From: Peromyscus leucopus
Taxonomy: Eukaryota; Chordata; Mammalia; Rodentia; Cricetidae
Assembly: GCF_004664715.2 (NCBI RefSeq)
Contig: NC_051071.1
Span: forward strand, 93,296,936 to 93,360,935
Direction of reading: 5' to 3'
DNA: 64,000 nt
Part shown: positions 1-11,284 of the stretch, in pieces
Numbering within the stretch: position 1 is the first letter of the stretch
How the letters are laid out: each line of letters begins with the position of its first letter
Position numbers and translations under genes: made by a program
The notes under the pieces: model-generated
What the model was told of the DNA's origin: nothing
Databases searched by the model: none
The model's input: only the letters and a program-made list of their open reading frames with translations

Positions 1-376
1 TTAGTTCCTTAGCAAATATGCAGAATGGTTTTAACTGCTACCACTGGACGTACGTATGCTCTCAAAAGAGTGAATATCAACATCGTTTTTAGTATGCTGT
101 GAACTTTTACAAATATTATAACATTTTGGATTTCTTAATATGGGTTTTGCTAGTCCAAAATGCTTGGAGCCAAAAGTATTTTAGTATTAGATTTTTTTTT
201 TCATTTTGGAAAAGTTGTATATATTTTAATTCTACCTTTTTCTACATACAACCTGTCATATGGGGTTAAGTATAAAAGTTTACACTTACACCTCGAAAAG
301 CTTTACATACTAGAACTTTTGAATTTTGGAATAGAGATATTTCAACCTGTACAACGTTTTCTATTTGTGCTAAAAG
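1..376 (+). other. PCGF3: PCGF3 intron, 3' end only
   Basis: This is AT-rich intronic sequence that leads into the first visible PCGF3 exon. It ends with a pyrimidine-rich stretch and the acceptor 'gtgctaaaag' (AG at 375-376). I see no recognisable repeat or other gene in it. Its 5' end lies outside the window. Confidence 0.7.
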
Positions 377-465
377 GTGAAACCAAAGCAGACGACAGTT
401 CCAATAAAGAGACAGCAGAAGAGAAGCAGGAGGAGGACAACGATTACCACAGGAGTGACGAGCAG
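377..465 (+). CDS. PCGF3: PCGF3 coding exon: acidic linker, about residues 125-154
   Basis: PCGF3 is a Polycomb group RING-finger protein that pairs with RING1A/RING1B in the non-canonical PRC1.3 complex, a nuclear histone H2A ubiquitin ligase. This exon starts with two bases that complete a glycine codon and then encodes GETKADDSSNKE and EEDNDYHRSDEQ, a charged linker that precedes the RAWUL domain. The acceptor AG is at 375-376 and the donor gtgaaa begins at 466, directly after the CAG glutamine codon. Joined to 12614 the reading frame continues without a break. From memory the human protein has A and P where this copy has T (KETAEE) and Q (EEKQEED), so the linker varies while its ends are conserved. 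The upstream exons with the RING finger are not in the window. An open frame that starts at 160 is only read-through from the intron. Identification is firm; the exact acceptor is inferred from frame and consensus. Confidence 0.93.
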
Positions 466-2990
466 GTGAAAATGCCTCCTCTGTAAATTTTCTGGCATCA
501 GTTCATTCCCGTGTTTGCATACTTCAGTGTCTCGTGAAACTGTAACAGGATAAAACATCATAAAGTTTTCCTCCTGTTAATCACTTAACTCTTCTTTATA
601 TTCCTATTGTTTATGTTTTAATTACCAAAGCAACACATGGTAACTGTAAAGCATTTCAGACATACAGAATTACAGTTCACAGTCAGATTATGTTTTATAC
701 AGCCCACTGCAACCACTCACCATTGGTGGTTTGGTACCTTCTCTGCTGTGCCCCCAAGGGAAGTGACCCATCAGCACAATAAAGGGAAGTAAGCATGCAA
801 TGTTGAGGACTCTCCATGTCTCATTTGCCACATTATCAGCTAAACAAAACAAAACCAACCAAACAAAAACCGTATCATCACAGAAGTGCCATAGAAGGAT
901 CTAATAAAACTCCTTATCCCTGTCTACAGGACTTCCTAGTTTGTGAGTTCTAACAGTTGTGATGCTTTTGATGAAATAGGATCATTGTCTTACTAAAACA
1001 AGGAGTAAGGAAATGCCATGACTGATTGGCTCTGTGTTTAGAAGTCCTCTCCCAATGGCAGGGAAACAAGAATGAGGCACTTAAAGAGGAACAAAGATGC
1101 TGTTATTCCTAGGTCATGCTGTCTTACATAAAACCTAAGACAATCCTCTGAAAACAGAACTTGGCTCCATGGGTGATTGGCTCAGCATGAAATAATTAGT
1201 ACATGTTGGCAATTGGCAAAGAACCAACGCACACCACCAACAAGAATTTTGGTATGATTTCCTTGGAAAAGAGAGCTCCTCTCCCCAGTCTGACTTTAGA
1301 CATGATACCAAGGTTGACAGGAAACAGCCACTATACAGCTTACTGGGAGATGAATGTGCATCAACAGCCATGAGATTGCTGTACACAGTGGGGGTGATCT
1401 TGGCCCTATCAGAAGACATAGTAACTGAAACAGTATATTGGGACTGGAATGGTGGGATCTTATTTTAACATGTCCATTTCTGCAATTAATGATAGTCGGC
1501 ACCATAGAATAAGGATAGGTTTGCAGATAAATGTGGGATAAGCATTCTCCTGTGGTGAGAAGACCACTCTGACTACCCTTGTGTACACAGGCACTACAGT
1601 CACCTTGGAGTGGCCCCTCGTCTCATCTGTTTTACTGATCCTGAGCATCAGTAACAAGTAACAGTAGGTATTGTCTGTAGGTACCTTGGAACAACTCTCA
1701 GGCAATATCCCCAGGTTTCACAGGCCCTGCTCTGTAGGCCATGTGCCTGCTAGCCTTTCTGGAGCAATTGTGTTCCTTGCTTGGACTCATTACTATGCTT
1801 TTGGAAGTCACTGGGTCTCTAGACCTTGTCCAGGCCTGGGTGTTGCTTGTGTCAGTTTTTTATAGATTGGCATAGAATTATTCAGAGTATTTTCTCTAAT
1901 CTTTTACAGTTTAAAAAATTGCTATTGTTGACTATTGTTAAGTTTTGCCTTTTCCTTTTTATACCAGATATGCTACTTGTTTGTTTCTTAAAGCATATGT
2001 GAAGAGTGAATTTTGTTTTTGTTTTTGTATTGGTCTAGCCTTTGGAGCTAAACTCTGTGTATATTCTTGATCTCACCCAGGCTGTGCACTTCCTGGGTGC
2101 CTTGGGTACATCCCTGGCACTGACAAGTTGTGCCTTACAATCCTATTTCTGGAGAGGCATGAAGGCCATCATCTTGCCATTCTAGATAAGTTTTCTCAAG
2201 TGTCCACCTGAATACCCTGCTTTGGCTGTAGTACTTTTTATTTCCTTTCTCTCGTGTTTAGAGGTGCTGTCTGTGCTGATCTCTGCATGGAATCCATGCT
2301 CCTCCAGTGTCCAGGTTCTGGCTTGCTCTTTTGTTGCTGTGGTAAACAACATGACCAAAAGCAACTTGGGGAGGAAGAGGCTTGTTTCATTTTTCACTTT
2401 ATGGTCCATCATCAAGAGAAGCTGAGATAGGATCTCAAGGTAGGAACCTGGAGGCAGAAACTAAATCAGAGACCACAGAGGAACACTGCTTATTGACTAC
2501 CTTTCTCTGGCTTGCTTACCTAGATTTCTTATACAACTCCTTAGGGTAGCACTGTCCTCAGTGGGCTGGGCCTATCTCCATTAATTAGCAGTCAACAAAA
2601 TGCCCCACAGACCAATTTGATGTAGGCATTTCCTGAGTTGAGGTTCTTTCTTCCCAGATGTATCAAAAAGACAATCAAGATTAGCCATAACAAGTCTACT
2701 CTTCCTCAACTTGACATACAAACATATCACTATTAAACCATAGCCTTTCTTTTTTTGTTTGTCCTAGGATCTTATGTTGATATGAGAATATAAAATACAG
2801 TACAACTTTAAAGTCCCACAGTGTTTAAGAAGTTTCGTCACTTAAAAGTTCAGTGTCTTGGGGACTGAAGACTCAATGAGTCTCTTTAAAAGTCAGAAGT
2901 CTTAATTCTGCGCTCCTATAAAATCAGAGTTGAGTTAAATACATTCTTGTTTCAAAAGGAAAAAAACAGGCTATAGAAACAATCACAGTT

Positions 2991-3134
2991 GCTGGGTGGT
3001 GGTGGCACATGCTATTAATCCTGGCACTTGTGGGCAGAGGCAGTTGAATCATGACTGGCCTGGTCTACAAAGCAAGTTCCAGGACAGCCAGGGCTACACA
3101 GAGAAACCTTGTCTTGAAAAGCAAACAACAAAGT
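2991..3134 (+). mobile_element. B1 SINE with perfect 10-bp target duplication
   Basis: This is a B1 body from 'gctgggtggtggtggcac' to 'gagaaaccttgtct' plus an A-rich tail. It is flanked by the exact direct repeat AATCACAGTT at 2981-2990 and 3135-3144. It is inserted in the interior of the MaLR-like element. The tail shows the 'cagccagggctacaca' form. Confidence 0.9.
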
Positions 3135-3904
3135 AATCACAGTTAAGGAAAAACCAAAGTCCAGCAGTGTAGCTCCAGAATCTTATAGTTCAATGTCTGG
3201 CATCTTGGTCTCAGACTCTTGTGGGTTCCAAAGGACTTGGGCAGCTTCACTTCTTTGACTCTGTCATCCGTAGCACACACAAGTTGTCTCAGGGTAGGTT
3301 CAGGCCAACTCCATTTCACACTTGCCTCTCTTCCCACTGTCCTAGTATCTCCAGTTTGCAGAAGTCCACTGCAGCTGAGGCTGCATCTTCATCAGTAGCT
3401 CTCCTGGCCTCTCACCTGGGGGACTCCAGTGCTGCTTCTACATGGTGCTAAACCTCAGATTCTCTCCATGACTCTTTCAGTCTTGGAGTTTCCACTGTAA
3501 CTGAGGCTGCACCTTCGCTGAGTGCTTCCCCCCGCCACACACACTCTCTGGCCTCTCTTTAGGAAGATGCCAGCCTTGCCACACTGTACCAAGCCTCAGT
3601 TGCTCTTTATGACCTGTACATGCCTGAAAAACCAGTATCATGGGAGACACTTCCACATCATATGCTAAAGTCTGTTGCCAGCTTAATACCCTAAGGAAAT
3701 ACTTGGAAGATTTCACCTCCATGATGCTGGTCTCTTATTGACCACAGCTGATATTTTTAGCCCCAGCTAACCAGCATTGATTGTCCCAGTAAAGCAAAAG
3801 GTTTCACTTCAGTGGTGCTGGCCTTCTGTTAATCACAGTTATTCTTCAGTTCCAACTGACCAGAAATCACAAATTCTTAATGAAAAATATCATATAAACA
3901 TTAA

Positions 3905-4056
3905 AGGCCAGGCATGGTGGCTCACGTCTTTAATCCCAGCACTCAGGAGGCAGAGGCAGGTGGATCTCTGAATTTGAGGCCAACTGGTCTGTATAGTGAG
4001 CTCCAGGACAGCCAGGGCTACATAGTGAAACCCTGTCTCAAACACACACACACAGT
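3905..4056 (+). mobile_element. B1 SINE
   Basis: The copy is recognised from 'ggccaggcatggtggctcac', 'cccagcactcaggaggcaga' and 'cagccagggctacatagtga', and it ends in a short (CA)n tail. It also lies inside the MaLR-like element. Confidence 0.9.
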
Positions 4057-4603
4057 CTTCTCTCTCTCATGGAGTCTTTGAGCTACTCTCACATTTCTCT
4101 CTGAAACTTCACTAGCCAGGCCTTCACTGTCTGCATTTCTCTCCAATTATCTTCCAACAGCTCGTGAAGCCCTGAGCACTCAATGGCTTTTCCAGCACAA
4201 AGCTTCAAAATTTTCTGCCTTCATCCAATAAAACAGTCCAAGACATTAAAGGTACAGAGTCAGGTCCATTACAGCACTGTTCCTGGTACCAGTTTCTGTC
4301 TTAGTTAGCTCTCAGTTGCTGTGATAAAACACTGACCAAAAGTAGTTTGAGAAGGCAAGGATATATTAGCTTACAGGTTACAAGTCCATCATGGAAGACA
4401 GCCAAAGCAAGAACCTAGAAGTAAGAACTGAAGTAGAAACCTTAGAGGAACACTGCTTGCTGACTTCCTTTCCTTGGTTTGCTCACCTAGCTTTCTTACA
4501 CAATACAGGACTACCTATTAAGTGGTGGTATTACCCCTGGTAGTCTGGCCCCACCTCTCTCAGTTAGCAATAAAGAAAATTCCCTACAGATGTGTACATA
4601 TGC

Positions 4604-5070
4604 TGTTGATTGTTTTTGCTCTTTTGGGGGGCCCCACCACCTGGCTCCCAAATAAATCACACAGAGGCTTATTCTTACTTATGAATGCCTGGCCTTAACT
4701 TGGCTTAGTTTCTTGCCAGCTTTCCTTAAATTATCCCATCTATCTTTTGCCTCTGGGCTTTTCCCGTTCTCTTACTTCTGTATCTTACTCTTACTCCATG
4801 GCTTAATCTGTAGCTGGGTGGCTGGCCCCTGGAGACCTCCTCCTTCTCTGGCTCCTAGATCCCTTTTCAATACCTCTTCCCAGATTTCTCCTTCTATGTA
4901 TTCTCTCTGCCTACCAACCCTGCCTATCTTTTCTTCTGCCTTGCTATTGGCTGTTCAGATCTTTATTAGACCATCAGATGTTTTAGAAAGGCACAGTAAC
5001 ACAGCTTCACAAAGTTAAACAAATGCAACATAAACAAAAGTAACACACCTTAAAATAATATTCTCCAACA
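4604..5070 (-). mobile_element. Solo ERV LTR nested in the MaLR-like LTR
   Basis: This segment of about 467 bp has TG...CA-type ends (TGTTGGAGAA ... AATCAACA on the - strand) and interrupts the MaLR-like LTR. Read on the - strand it has 'taataaagatctgaac', a poly(A) signal within a typical LTR R region, followed by a CCAAT motif. It belongs to an LTR type common in cricetid genomes, but I cannot name the family securely. I see no clean target-site duplication. Confidence 0.6.
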
Positions 5071-5699
5071 CCCACAGAGCAGTTGAAGGAGGCAGTTCCT
5101 GAATTGAGGTTCCTTTCCAGGTGGGTGTGTCAAGTTGACAACCAAGATAAGCCCTCATAGTCCAGTTGTGCAGAGAGCCCAGAAACACTGTTCTTTAAGT
5201 CACTGGTGTGGTTGAACACACGGGACCTGTAGCCCCATCTTCTCACGTCCTAACCCTAACCTTAAGCTGCAGTTACTTTCATAAGCTGACACTCTGCCGT
5301 GCCTGTTTCCTTGCCTGTGAAATGGATGGTGCTTATGTCTTCCCAAGGCTTCTGTGGTGTACAGTTGCAGCATGTGATGGACAATAAAGTACCAAGCCAG
5401 CTAAGGATCAGTTAGTGTTGGTTTCACCCTTACTTTCTCTTCTTAGTGTCCCCTGAATCATCATTGTTCTCTGTCAGTCTCTCTCTGCGGTCCTTGTAAT
5501 TGTTTGTCTTAGGGAACACCGGCTGTGACTGGCCCACGGTCTTGAATGTGCTGTCTCCCAGTTGAGTTCTCTTTTTCTGTGCCCTTTGTTTGCTTTGGTT
5601 CCTGACTTTTCAGGCTTTGATGTTGCCACTTTCTTTGGTTTTTCTCCTTTCCATGCCCTGATGCTTTAGGTGTGTATGTAATATAGGATTTTATGTTGC

Positions 5700-5878
5700 T
5701 TTTTTTTTTTTGTTGTTTTTTTGTTTTTCGAGACAGGGTTTCTCTGTGTAGCTTTGCACCTTTCCTGAAACTCACTTGGTATCCCAGGCTGGCCTCGAAC
5801 TCACAGAGATCTGCCTGCCTCTGCCTCCCGAGTGCTGGGATTAAAGGCATGCAGCAGCACCACCACCACCACCCGGCG
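5700..5878 (-). mobile_element. B1 SINE
   Basis: This is a full-length antisense B1 with a T-rich head (the A tail), 'gagacagggtttctctgtgt', 'gcctcgaactcacagagatc' and a (CAC)n end. The 'gctttgcacctttcctgaaa' segment is the cricetid-like form. Confidence 0.93.
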
Positions 5879-5944
5879 AAAGTTTCTTAAAAAAGAAAAA
5901 TTTAACCAAACCAGAATAAAGTTAGTTTGGTTTAGGGGAGATTG

Positions 5945-6135
5945 ATTGATTGTGACGGGGTCTTACATAAACCATTCTAGCCATGAGTTCACTGTTTCAC
6001 CAAGGATGATCTTGAACTTCTGATCTTCATGCCTCCACTCCTTAATTAAGTGCTAAGATTACAGGTATGCACAGCCTGTACCAGTTATGTAGGGATCAAA
6101 CCTAGTGCTTTGTTAAGCAAGCACTTAGCCAAGAA
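5945..6135 (-). mobile_element. Old B1/B4-type SINE
   Basis: Degraded antisense copy: 'gggtcttacataaacc', 'atcttgaacttctgatctt', 'gctaagattacaggtatg', then an ID-like end 'tagggatcaaacctagtg ... aagcacttagcc'. The B1-plus-ID arrangement defines B4. Confidence 0.6.
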
Positions 6136-6234
6136 TGCTGCATTTCCAGAACTCTTCTCCAACAGTAAAACTTAGATGCCAAACTGATAGTTGTATAGAT
6201 TTAGTTACGTTTCGTGCTCTTGTTGAGTTTGGTA

Positions 6235-6450
6235 TTAGTTTTGTTTGTGGTGCTAGGGAACAACTGAGAGCTTCACACACTCTAGGCAAGTGCTTTACTA
6301 CTGAACTACAGCCCAGCCCTCTTCTCACTCTGCTTTTCATTCTATGACAGGTTCTCATTAAGTTGTTCAGACTGGCCTTGAACTCAGGATACTCTTTCCT
6401 CAACCTCCTGAGTAACTAAGATTAGAGGCCTGTGTCACCATGTCCAGCTC
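6235..6450 (-). mobile_element. B4 SINE
   Basis: The ID-like part ('ggcaagtgctttactactga', 'actacagcccagccc') is followed by a B1-like part ('ctggccttgaactcaggata', 'cctgagtaactaagatta'), in antisense orientation. Confidence 0.7.
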
Positions 6451-6735
6451 TTTGAGTGTTTGTTTTATTTTCCCACAATGTTGGATTTATCTTCAGTATT
6501 TCTCTTTTGTGGGTTCTGTTTTATATGTCATTTCAGAACAAGTGTGTGGCTAGTAAACATTTCAAGTTCTTGTGTGTTGGTGTATTTATTACTGTCCACA
6601 TTCACAATGAAATCTAAGTTCAAAATAATTTATCGATTAAAGGTATGCACCACCACTGCCAGGTTGTCTTGTATCTTTTAAGACATATCTTTTCAACTGG
6701 ATTGTGTCTTAAACATTAAATATTAAGAACAGAAA

Positions 6736-6985
6736 ATGGACAAGACATGGTGGCACATACCTTTAATTGCAGCAATTGGGGGATGGGGACACAGGCAGGC
6801 AGACCTCTCTGTGAGTTCAACACCAGCCTGGATGTACATAGTTCCATTCCAGTCAGAGCTACATAATGAGACTATCTCAAGAAAGAAGCAAGGAGAGAGG
6901 AAAGAAAAATGGAACACTAAGAGGGCTAAGGGTGTAGTTCAATGGTAGAAAGCTTGCCTGGCATGCACAAAGCCCTAAGTTTTTC
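6736..6985 (+). mobile_element. B4 SINE
   Basis: A B1-like part ('gacatggtggcacatacctt', 'gtgagttcaacaccagcctg') is followed by an ID-like part ('agggtgtagttcaatggtag', 'gcttgcctggcatgcaca'). Confidence 0.75.
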
Positions 6986-7441
6986 TCCCTTTACCCCCGA
7001 CCCAGGACCAAAAAGGAAAACAAAAGAAACCAGTAAAAGGACAAACTGCCTACCCCATGTGTATGTCAGTCTTATCTCCTCTTGTGTTTCCTATTAGCTT
7101 AGGCAGGACCATCTACTGGCACTCAATGGCAGAAAGGTCTAGACCTCTCTGTGACCACAGCAGGAGAGCCCTGACCACTGGACCATGGCTTGACTCCAAC
7201 TCTTGTGTCTGGTCAATCAGGGAGTTGGATGGTGTCTTGTTCGTGGTGGCCTCTGAATTCTCGAACTGTACTTACTCCTCTTTCTTCTTTCTCTCTCTGA
7301 ATAGAAATTGCCCCTACTTTGTCTCCTGTCTTCACTACTAAATAACCCCAGGAACAGGCTTGTGGCCAGTAAATTATTTTACTTGACCTTACTGGGGAGA
7401 CAAGTTTAGTGGATGCCTGAAAAATACAAAAGGTATATATC

Positions 7442-7575
7442 CAGCCAGGAGTGGTGGCTTATACCTCCAATCTAGCACTTAGGATGCAGAGGCAGGTGGA
7501 TCTGAGTTCAGTACTAGCCTTGTCTACATATAGAGTTCATAGCTACATACTGAGACCCTGTCTCAAAACAAAAAG
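7442..7575 (+). mobile_element. B1 SINE, diverged
   Basis: Recognised by 'ggagtggtggcttatacctc', 'gatgcagaggcaggtggatc' and 'gagaccctgtctcaaaac'. Confidence 0.8.
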
Positions 7576-8075
7576 AGTAGATCAAGTTTCTATACTCCAC
7601 ATCAGGTTTTCTGAAGAACTGACAGAACTTTTATTTTCCCATTTCCTGGGGCAAGGGATTAAAGGGCCTCTTTCTGTGGGAGCCTCACCTCTCTGTAGGT
7701 GATCAAGCCCCCAACCTGATTCAGTCTTAATTATGTTTTGGGAGTTCCCAGCTATCTATGAATCTGCCTCATGGTTGTTGTTGCTGTTCCACACAAGGAA
7801 CCTTTATTCCTTCTGCTCTTCATTTCTTCTTCCTCCTCTCAACTTTGCCCCAAGTTGAGAACTACTTGGGTCCCTTTTTCCTTTCTTTTGCCCTTGTTCA
7901 CAGTGAAAAGGCCGTCTTGTCAGGACCATTAGCTGTGCCACATTCTTTCTCTGTAGATGAGACATGTATTGCTGAAGGTCTCTTTTCCTAAGGCTGGGTT
8001 ACTTTTTTGGGGACAGCCGGAGTGGTTGGTGGACAGCAGGTGGTTGGTGAGTGGGCAGGTGGCTCTAATCACCTC

Positions 8076-8128
<53 letters not shown>

Positions 8129-8130
8129 AT
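8076..8130 (+). repeat. (TCTA)n tetranucleotide microsatellite
   Basis: About 13 uninterrupted TCTA units are followed by a short CT run. It lies in a PCGF3 intron and is likely polymorphic in length. Confidence 0.98.
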
Positions 8131-9088
8131 CTCTCTCTTAAGCTATTTCCTATACAAGATATGCTCACACCCAGAAACCCCACCTGTGGTCAACAGACAG
8201 CTGGGGTGGAAATGTGAGTCTTGTTTCCACAAAGGCCCCTCCTTAGCTCCCCAATGTCTGCTGTGATGGGGCTCTGGGTGTTTTTTGTTTGTTTGTTTTT
8301 TGAACAGCCATTATGGGCTTTAGGGGTCCCCAACTTACATTGATCCCTGCCCTTCTCTTCATGGAGCTCTTTTGCAAGGACGGAAGGATAGGCTGTCACC
8401 TCCTGCAAGAACACCTAGGAGCACCAGGTCTCTTTCTGTGCCCCACCCCCCTGTTTCAAGCTCATCTACCTCAATAGACTCCAGTCTATTTTCATTCTGA
8501 ATTCTCCTTTAATTTCTACATAGAAAGACCTTCCAGAGCAGCCTCTGTACACAGTCACTTTTTAGCTGTTTTCCCACCTCTGCAGTCCCAGAGGACAGCA
8601 GTGGCAGTGCTGCCCTCACCCGTGGGGAGGCAGCATTCTGCCTTTGAGTTTCTTGCAGCTGGTGTAAAATCTAGATCAGATGCTACATGGCAAGAGGGGA
8701 AGGCGTCAAAGAATGTAGAGCAAGTGCAGGGGGTAGAGGAGAGGCAGGAAGTAAAATCCTGTCAACAATCTCTGTTGCAGACAAGAAATTCTGTTACCTG
8801 TAACAAAGCATGTCTGCCACTTTAAGGTCTCAACCTCCCCCACATACACCTTGGAGTCTGGACAGCAGTACCTGTGTGGGGAAAGATTCATATCAGTTAC
8901 TCCTGACCATCTGCCCTGATGCCTCACCTCCTGAGTCTTATCTCAGACCTGACTGCTGCAGGTGGTCACCTTTCCAAGGTCTTAATTTCTTGTTTGTGAA
9001 ACTTCACAGACACCTGTTCTTGTCTCACAGATGGCTCAGACCCATAGTCCTATGGAATGAATGCATTGTGCTGTTTCTGTTGCTCAAA

Positions 9089-9119
9089 TGAAGCACACCT
9101 ATGCTTTAGGTGTGCTTCA
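9089..9119 (+). repeat. Perfect 12-bp inverted repeat with 7-nt loop
   Basis: The arms are TGAAGCACACCT (9089-9100) and AGGTGTGCTTCA (9108-9119), exact reverse complements, around the loop ATGCTTT. It lies in non-repetitive intron sequence of PCGF3. There is no sign of a longer precursor-like stem beyond these 12 pairs. Confidence 0.9.
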
Positions 9120-9344
9120 GACATCTTGCTCCCTGGGGTCCATGACCTTGATCACACCTTTCCTGAATATACCTGAGTCCTCTAGCCAGAGCTAAGCACA
9201 GGACTACATACCTCACAAAGATGCAGACTCTGGCTAGAGCACACAATAGCTCAAAGCTTACAGCCACTTGGCTAAGTAGGTGTCAAATGGGGCTACTGCA
9301 GTCCATTCACAACGGTCACTAGGTGCGTGCAATTTTTTTTTTTT

Positions 9345-10195
9345 TAATTCTTTTCTCATATATTGCATCTCAACCATTTTCCCCTCCCTCCTCTCCTCCT
9401 ATGGTTGTTTGAAAGAAAATGGCCCCCAAAAGGAGTGGCACTATTAGGAGGTGTTGCCTTGTTGGAGGAAGTATGTCACTGTGGAGGCAGGCTTTGAAGT
9501 CTCATATATGTTCAACCTATGCCCAGTGAGACAGACTAATTCCTGTTGCCTATGAGTTAAGATGTAAGAACTCTCAGCTCTTCTCTAGCACCATGTCTGC
9601 CTGCATGCTGCCTTGCTTTCCGCCATGACGATAATAGACTAAACTTCTGAACTGTAAGCCAGCCACCACAATGAAATGTTTTCCTTTATAAGGATTGCCG
9701 TGGTCATGGTGTCCTTTCACAGCAATAGAAACCTAAGATACTTCCCAACCCTTCCCCCTGTCTTCCCTGTCCCATGCAGATCCACTCCTGCTCTGTTTCC
9801 CTTCAGAAAAGGGCCGCCCTCCTAGGGATATCAACCAAACATGGCATATCAAGTTACAATGAGACTAGGCACATTCCCTCATATTAAGGCTGGATGAGGC
9901 AATGCAGTAGGAGTCCCAAAAGAGTCAGAGACAGCCCCTGCTTCTACTGTTAGGAGTCCTACACCAAGCTCTACACAACCATAACATATGTAGAGGACCT
10001 AGGTCAGACCCATACAGGCTCCCTGATGGTTCAGTTCTGTGAGCCCATACGAGCCCTGGTTAGTTGATTCTATGGGCTGTTTTCTTGTAGTGTCCTTGAC
10101 CCCTCTGGTTCCTGCAATCCTTCCTTCCCTTCTGCAGGATTCCTTGAGCCCCGCCTAATGTTTGGCTATGGGTTTCTGCATCTGCTCCAATCAAT
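9345..10195 (-). mobile_element. L1 (Lx-like) 3'-region fragment, split by an ORR1 LTR
   Basis: This is an antisense L1 3'-region fragment: a C/T-rich stretch, 'cagatccactcctgctctgt', 'catggcatatcaagttacaa', 'gtcagagacagcccctgctt', 'cctaggtcagacccatacag'. The same L1 segment recurs at 23,590-25,110. It is interrupted at 9400-9740, and the two L1 parts join back smoothly across that insertion. Confidence 0.75.
9400..9740 (+). mobile_element. ORR1-type MaLR solo LTR, nested in L1
   Basis: It carries the diagnostic rodent ORR1 text 'ggagtggcactattaggagg', 'tgccttgttggaggaagtat' and 'gtcactgtggaggcaggctt', and ends in 'cacagcaatagaaacctaag'. It sits cleanly inside the L1 fragment, so it is younger than that L1 copy. 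Confidence 0.85.
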
Positions 10196-10397
10196 TGGTG
10201 TGTGTAAATTTATAAACATTCCTTAGGGAATGTTTTCTTAGGGACATTTTTTTTTTCTATTAAAGTCTGCCTTATCTCTTATTAACTTAAGCCAGATTTC
10301 TTTTGGTTAATAATGTGGTATTTCAGATTATTAAATATCTTCCTATAATATCTAACATTGACTAAATTTTATTTAATCAAACCAGGATTTTTCTCTT

Positions 10398-10590
10398 TTT
10401 AAAAGATTTTTTTTATGTGAGTATTTTGCTTACATGGATGTATGTGCATCATGCATATACTTGGTGCCAAAAGACTCCTTAGAACAAGAAGCAAGATGGT
10501 TATAAGCTCTCATGTGAGTGTGAGGAACCAAACCTGAGTCTTTTTCAAAAGCAGCAAGTATTATCACTGAGCCATCTCTCTGGTCCCTGG
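10398..10590 (-). mobile_element. B3 SINE
   Basis: Antisense B2/B3 family copy: T-rich head 'aaaagattttttttatgtga', 'ggttataagctctcatgtga', and the tRNA-derived end 'tcactgagccatctctctgg'. The central part is diverged. Confidence 0.8.
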
Positions 10591-11024
10591 AAAATTTAGA
10601 TGGCAAGTTAGTTGTATTTCCCATGACCACTGATAAATCGATGCTGATTTCTGCTTTAGTTTAACATGTTTATTTTTTTTTCTTGTTGCTTCCGTTTTTG
10701 GTACTAGGTAGGGTTTAGGGTTGTTGGCAGAGAATTAATGTTTTCTTTAATCTTTTTTTTTTTCTTTGTCATGTCTGTTTTGCAAGTTAAATGTTCTTAC
10801 TTTACTGGTTACAAATTGCTTAAATTAATACATACATTTTCAAAAATCCATAGCTGATAATAGCACCTTGCCCCTAAGATTCCCCCTGTCTCCTTCCTGT
10901 CCATCTTCCTAAACCAGTCTTTTCCATAGTTGTTTGAAAGGAGCTCTTTTTCATTCTTGCTCTGTGATGTGATTTAGTAATAATCTATTTTCTGATCACT
11001 TGGCCAGTGTCTCCTTTCTCTCAT

Positions 11025-11178
11025 TTTGGTTTTGGTTTTGTTTTGTTTTTGGAGACAGAGCTTCACATAGAGCAAGCTGACTTGAAAATCTCTGTAGCTG
11101 AGGTTGACCTTGAACTAATCTACCTACCTCTACCTCCCCAAGTACTGGGATGACAGGCCTATGCACTGCATCCAACAG
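11025..11178 (-). mobile_element. Old B1 SINE
   Basis: Antisense and diverged: 'tttttggagacagagcttca', 'gaggttgaccttgaactaat', 'agtactgggatgacaggcc'. Confidence 0.75.
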
Positions 11179-11284
11179 ATATCTCTTAGCAATGCACTAC
11201 CTCACCTCTATATCATTTCTTTTTATCTTTTAATAAGGTATTTCAAGAAATTTGTCCTTCTGTTTAAGTTGTGCCCGCCCCCTT

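Larger units (their letters stand above)
2333..5152 (-). mobile_element. MaLR-like LTR retrotransposon, two LTRs plus non-coding interior, antisense
   Basis: Two copies of one LTR-like sequence lie in the same orientation, at about 2333-2720 and 4297-5152. Both contain the 'catgaccaaaagcaacttggggagg'-type 3' end and the 'caagttgaca'-type 5' end when read on the - strand. Next to the 4297 copy, on the - strand, is GAAACTGGTACCAGGAA, which resembles the sequence that follows the 5' LTR in rodent MaLR/ORR1 elements and is a likely primer-binding site. An A/G-rich run (AAAAAAAGAAAGG on the - strand near 2745-2757) precedes the other LTR, as a polypurine tract would. The interior of about 1.5 kb has no retroviral protein domain that I can see, as expected for non-autonomous MaLRs. 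It carries two B1 insertions, and the 5' LTR carries a further LTR. The family name is an inference from remembered consensus sequences. Confidence 0.55.

Noticed and set aside
160..486. 108-codon open frame that contains the PCGF3 linker sequence
   Set aside because: Only the part from 377 to 465 is PCGF3-like. The beginning reads through intron and the end (KMPPL) reads past the donor.
3134..4296. Possible protein-coding interior of the MaLR-like element
   Set aside because: No reverse transcriptase, gag or integrase motif could be read in any frame. Open frames are short and broken.
8076..8130. Tandem tetranucleotide array considered as a CRISPR-like or regulatory repeat
   Set aside because: It is a plain TCTA microsatellite without spacers.
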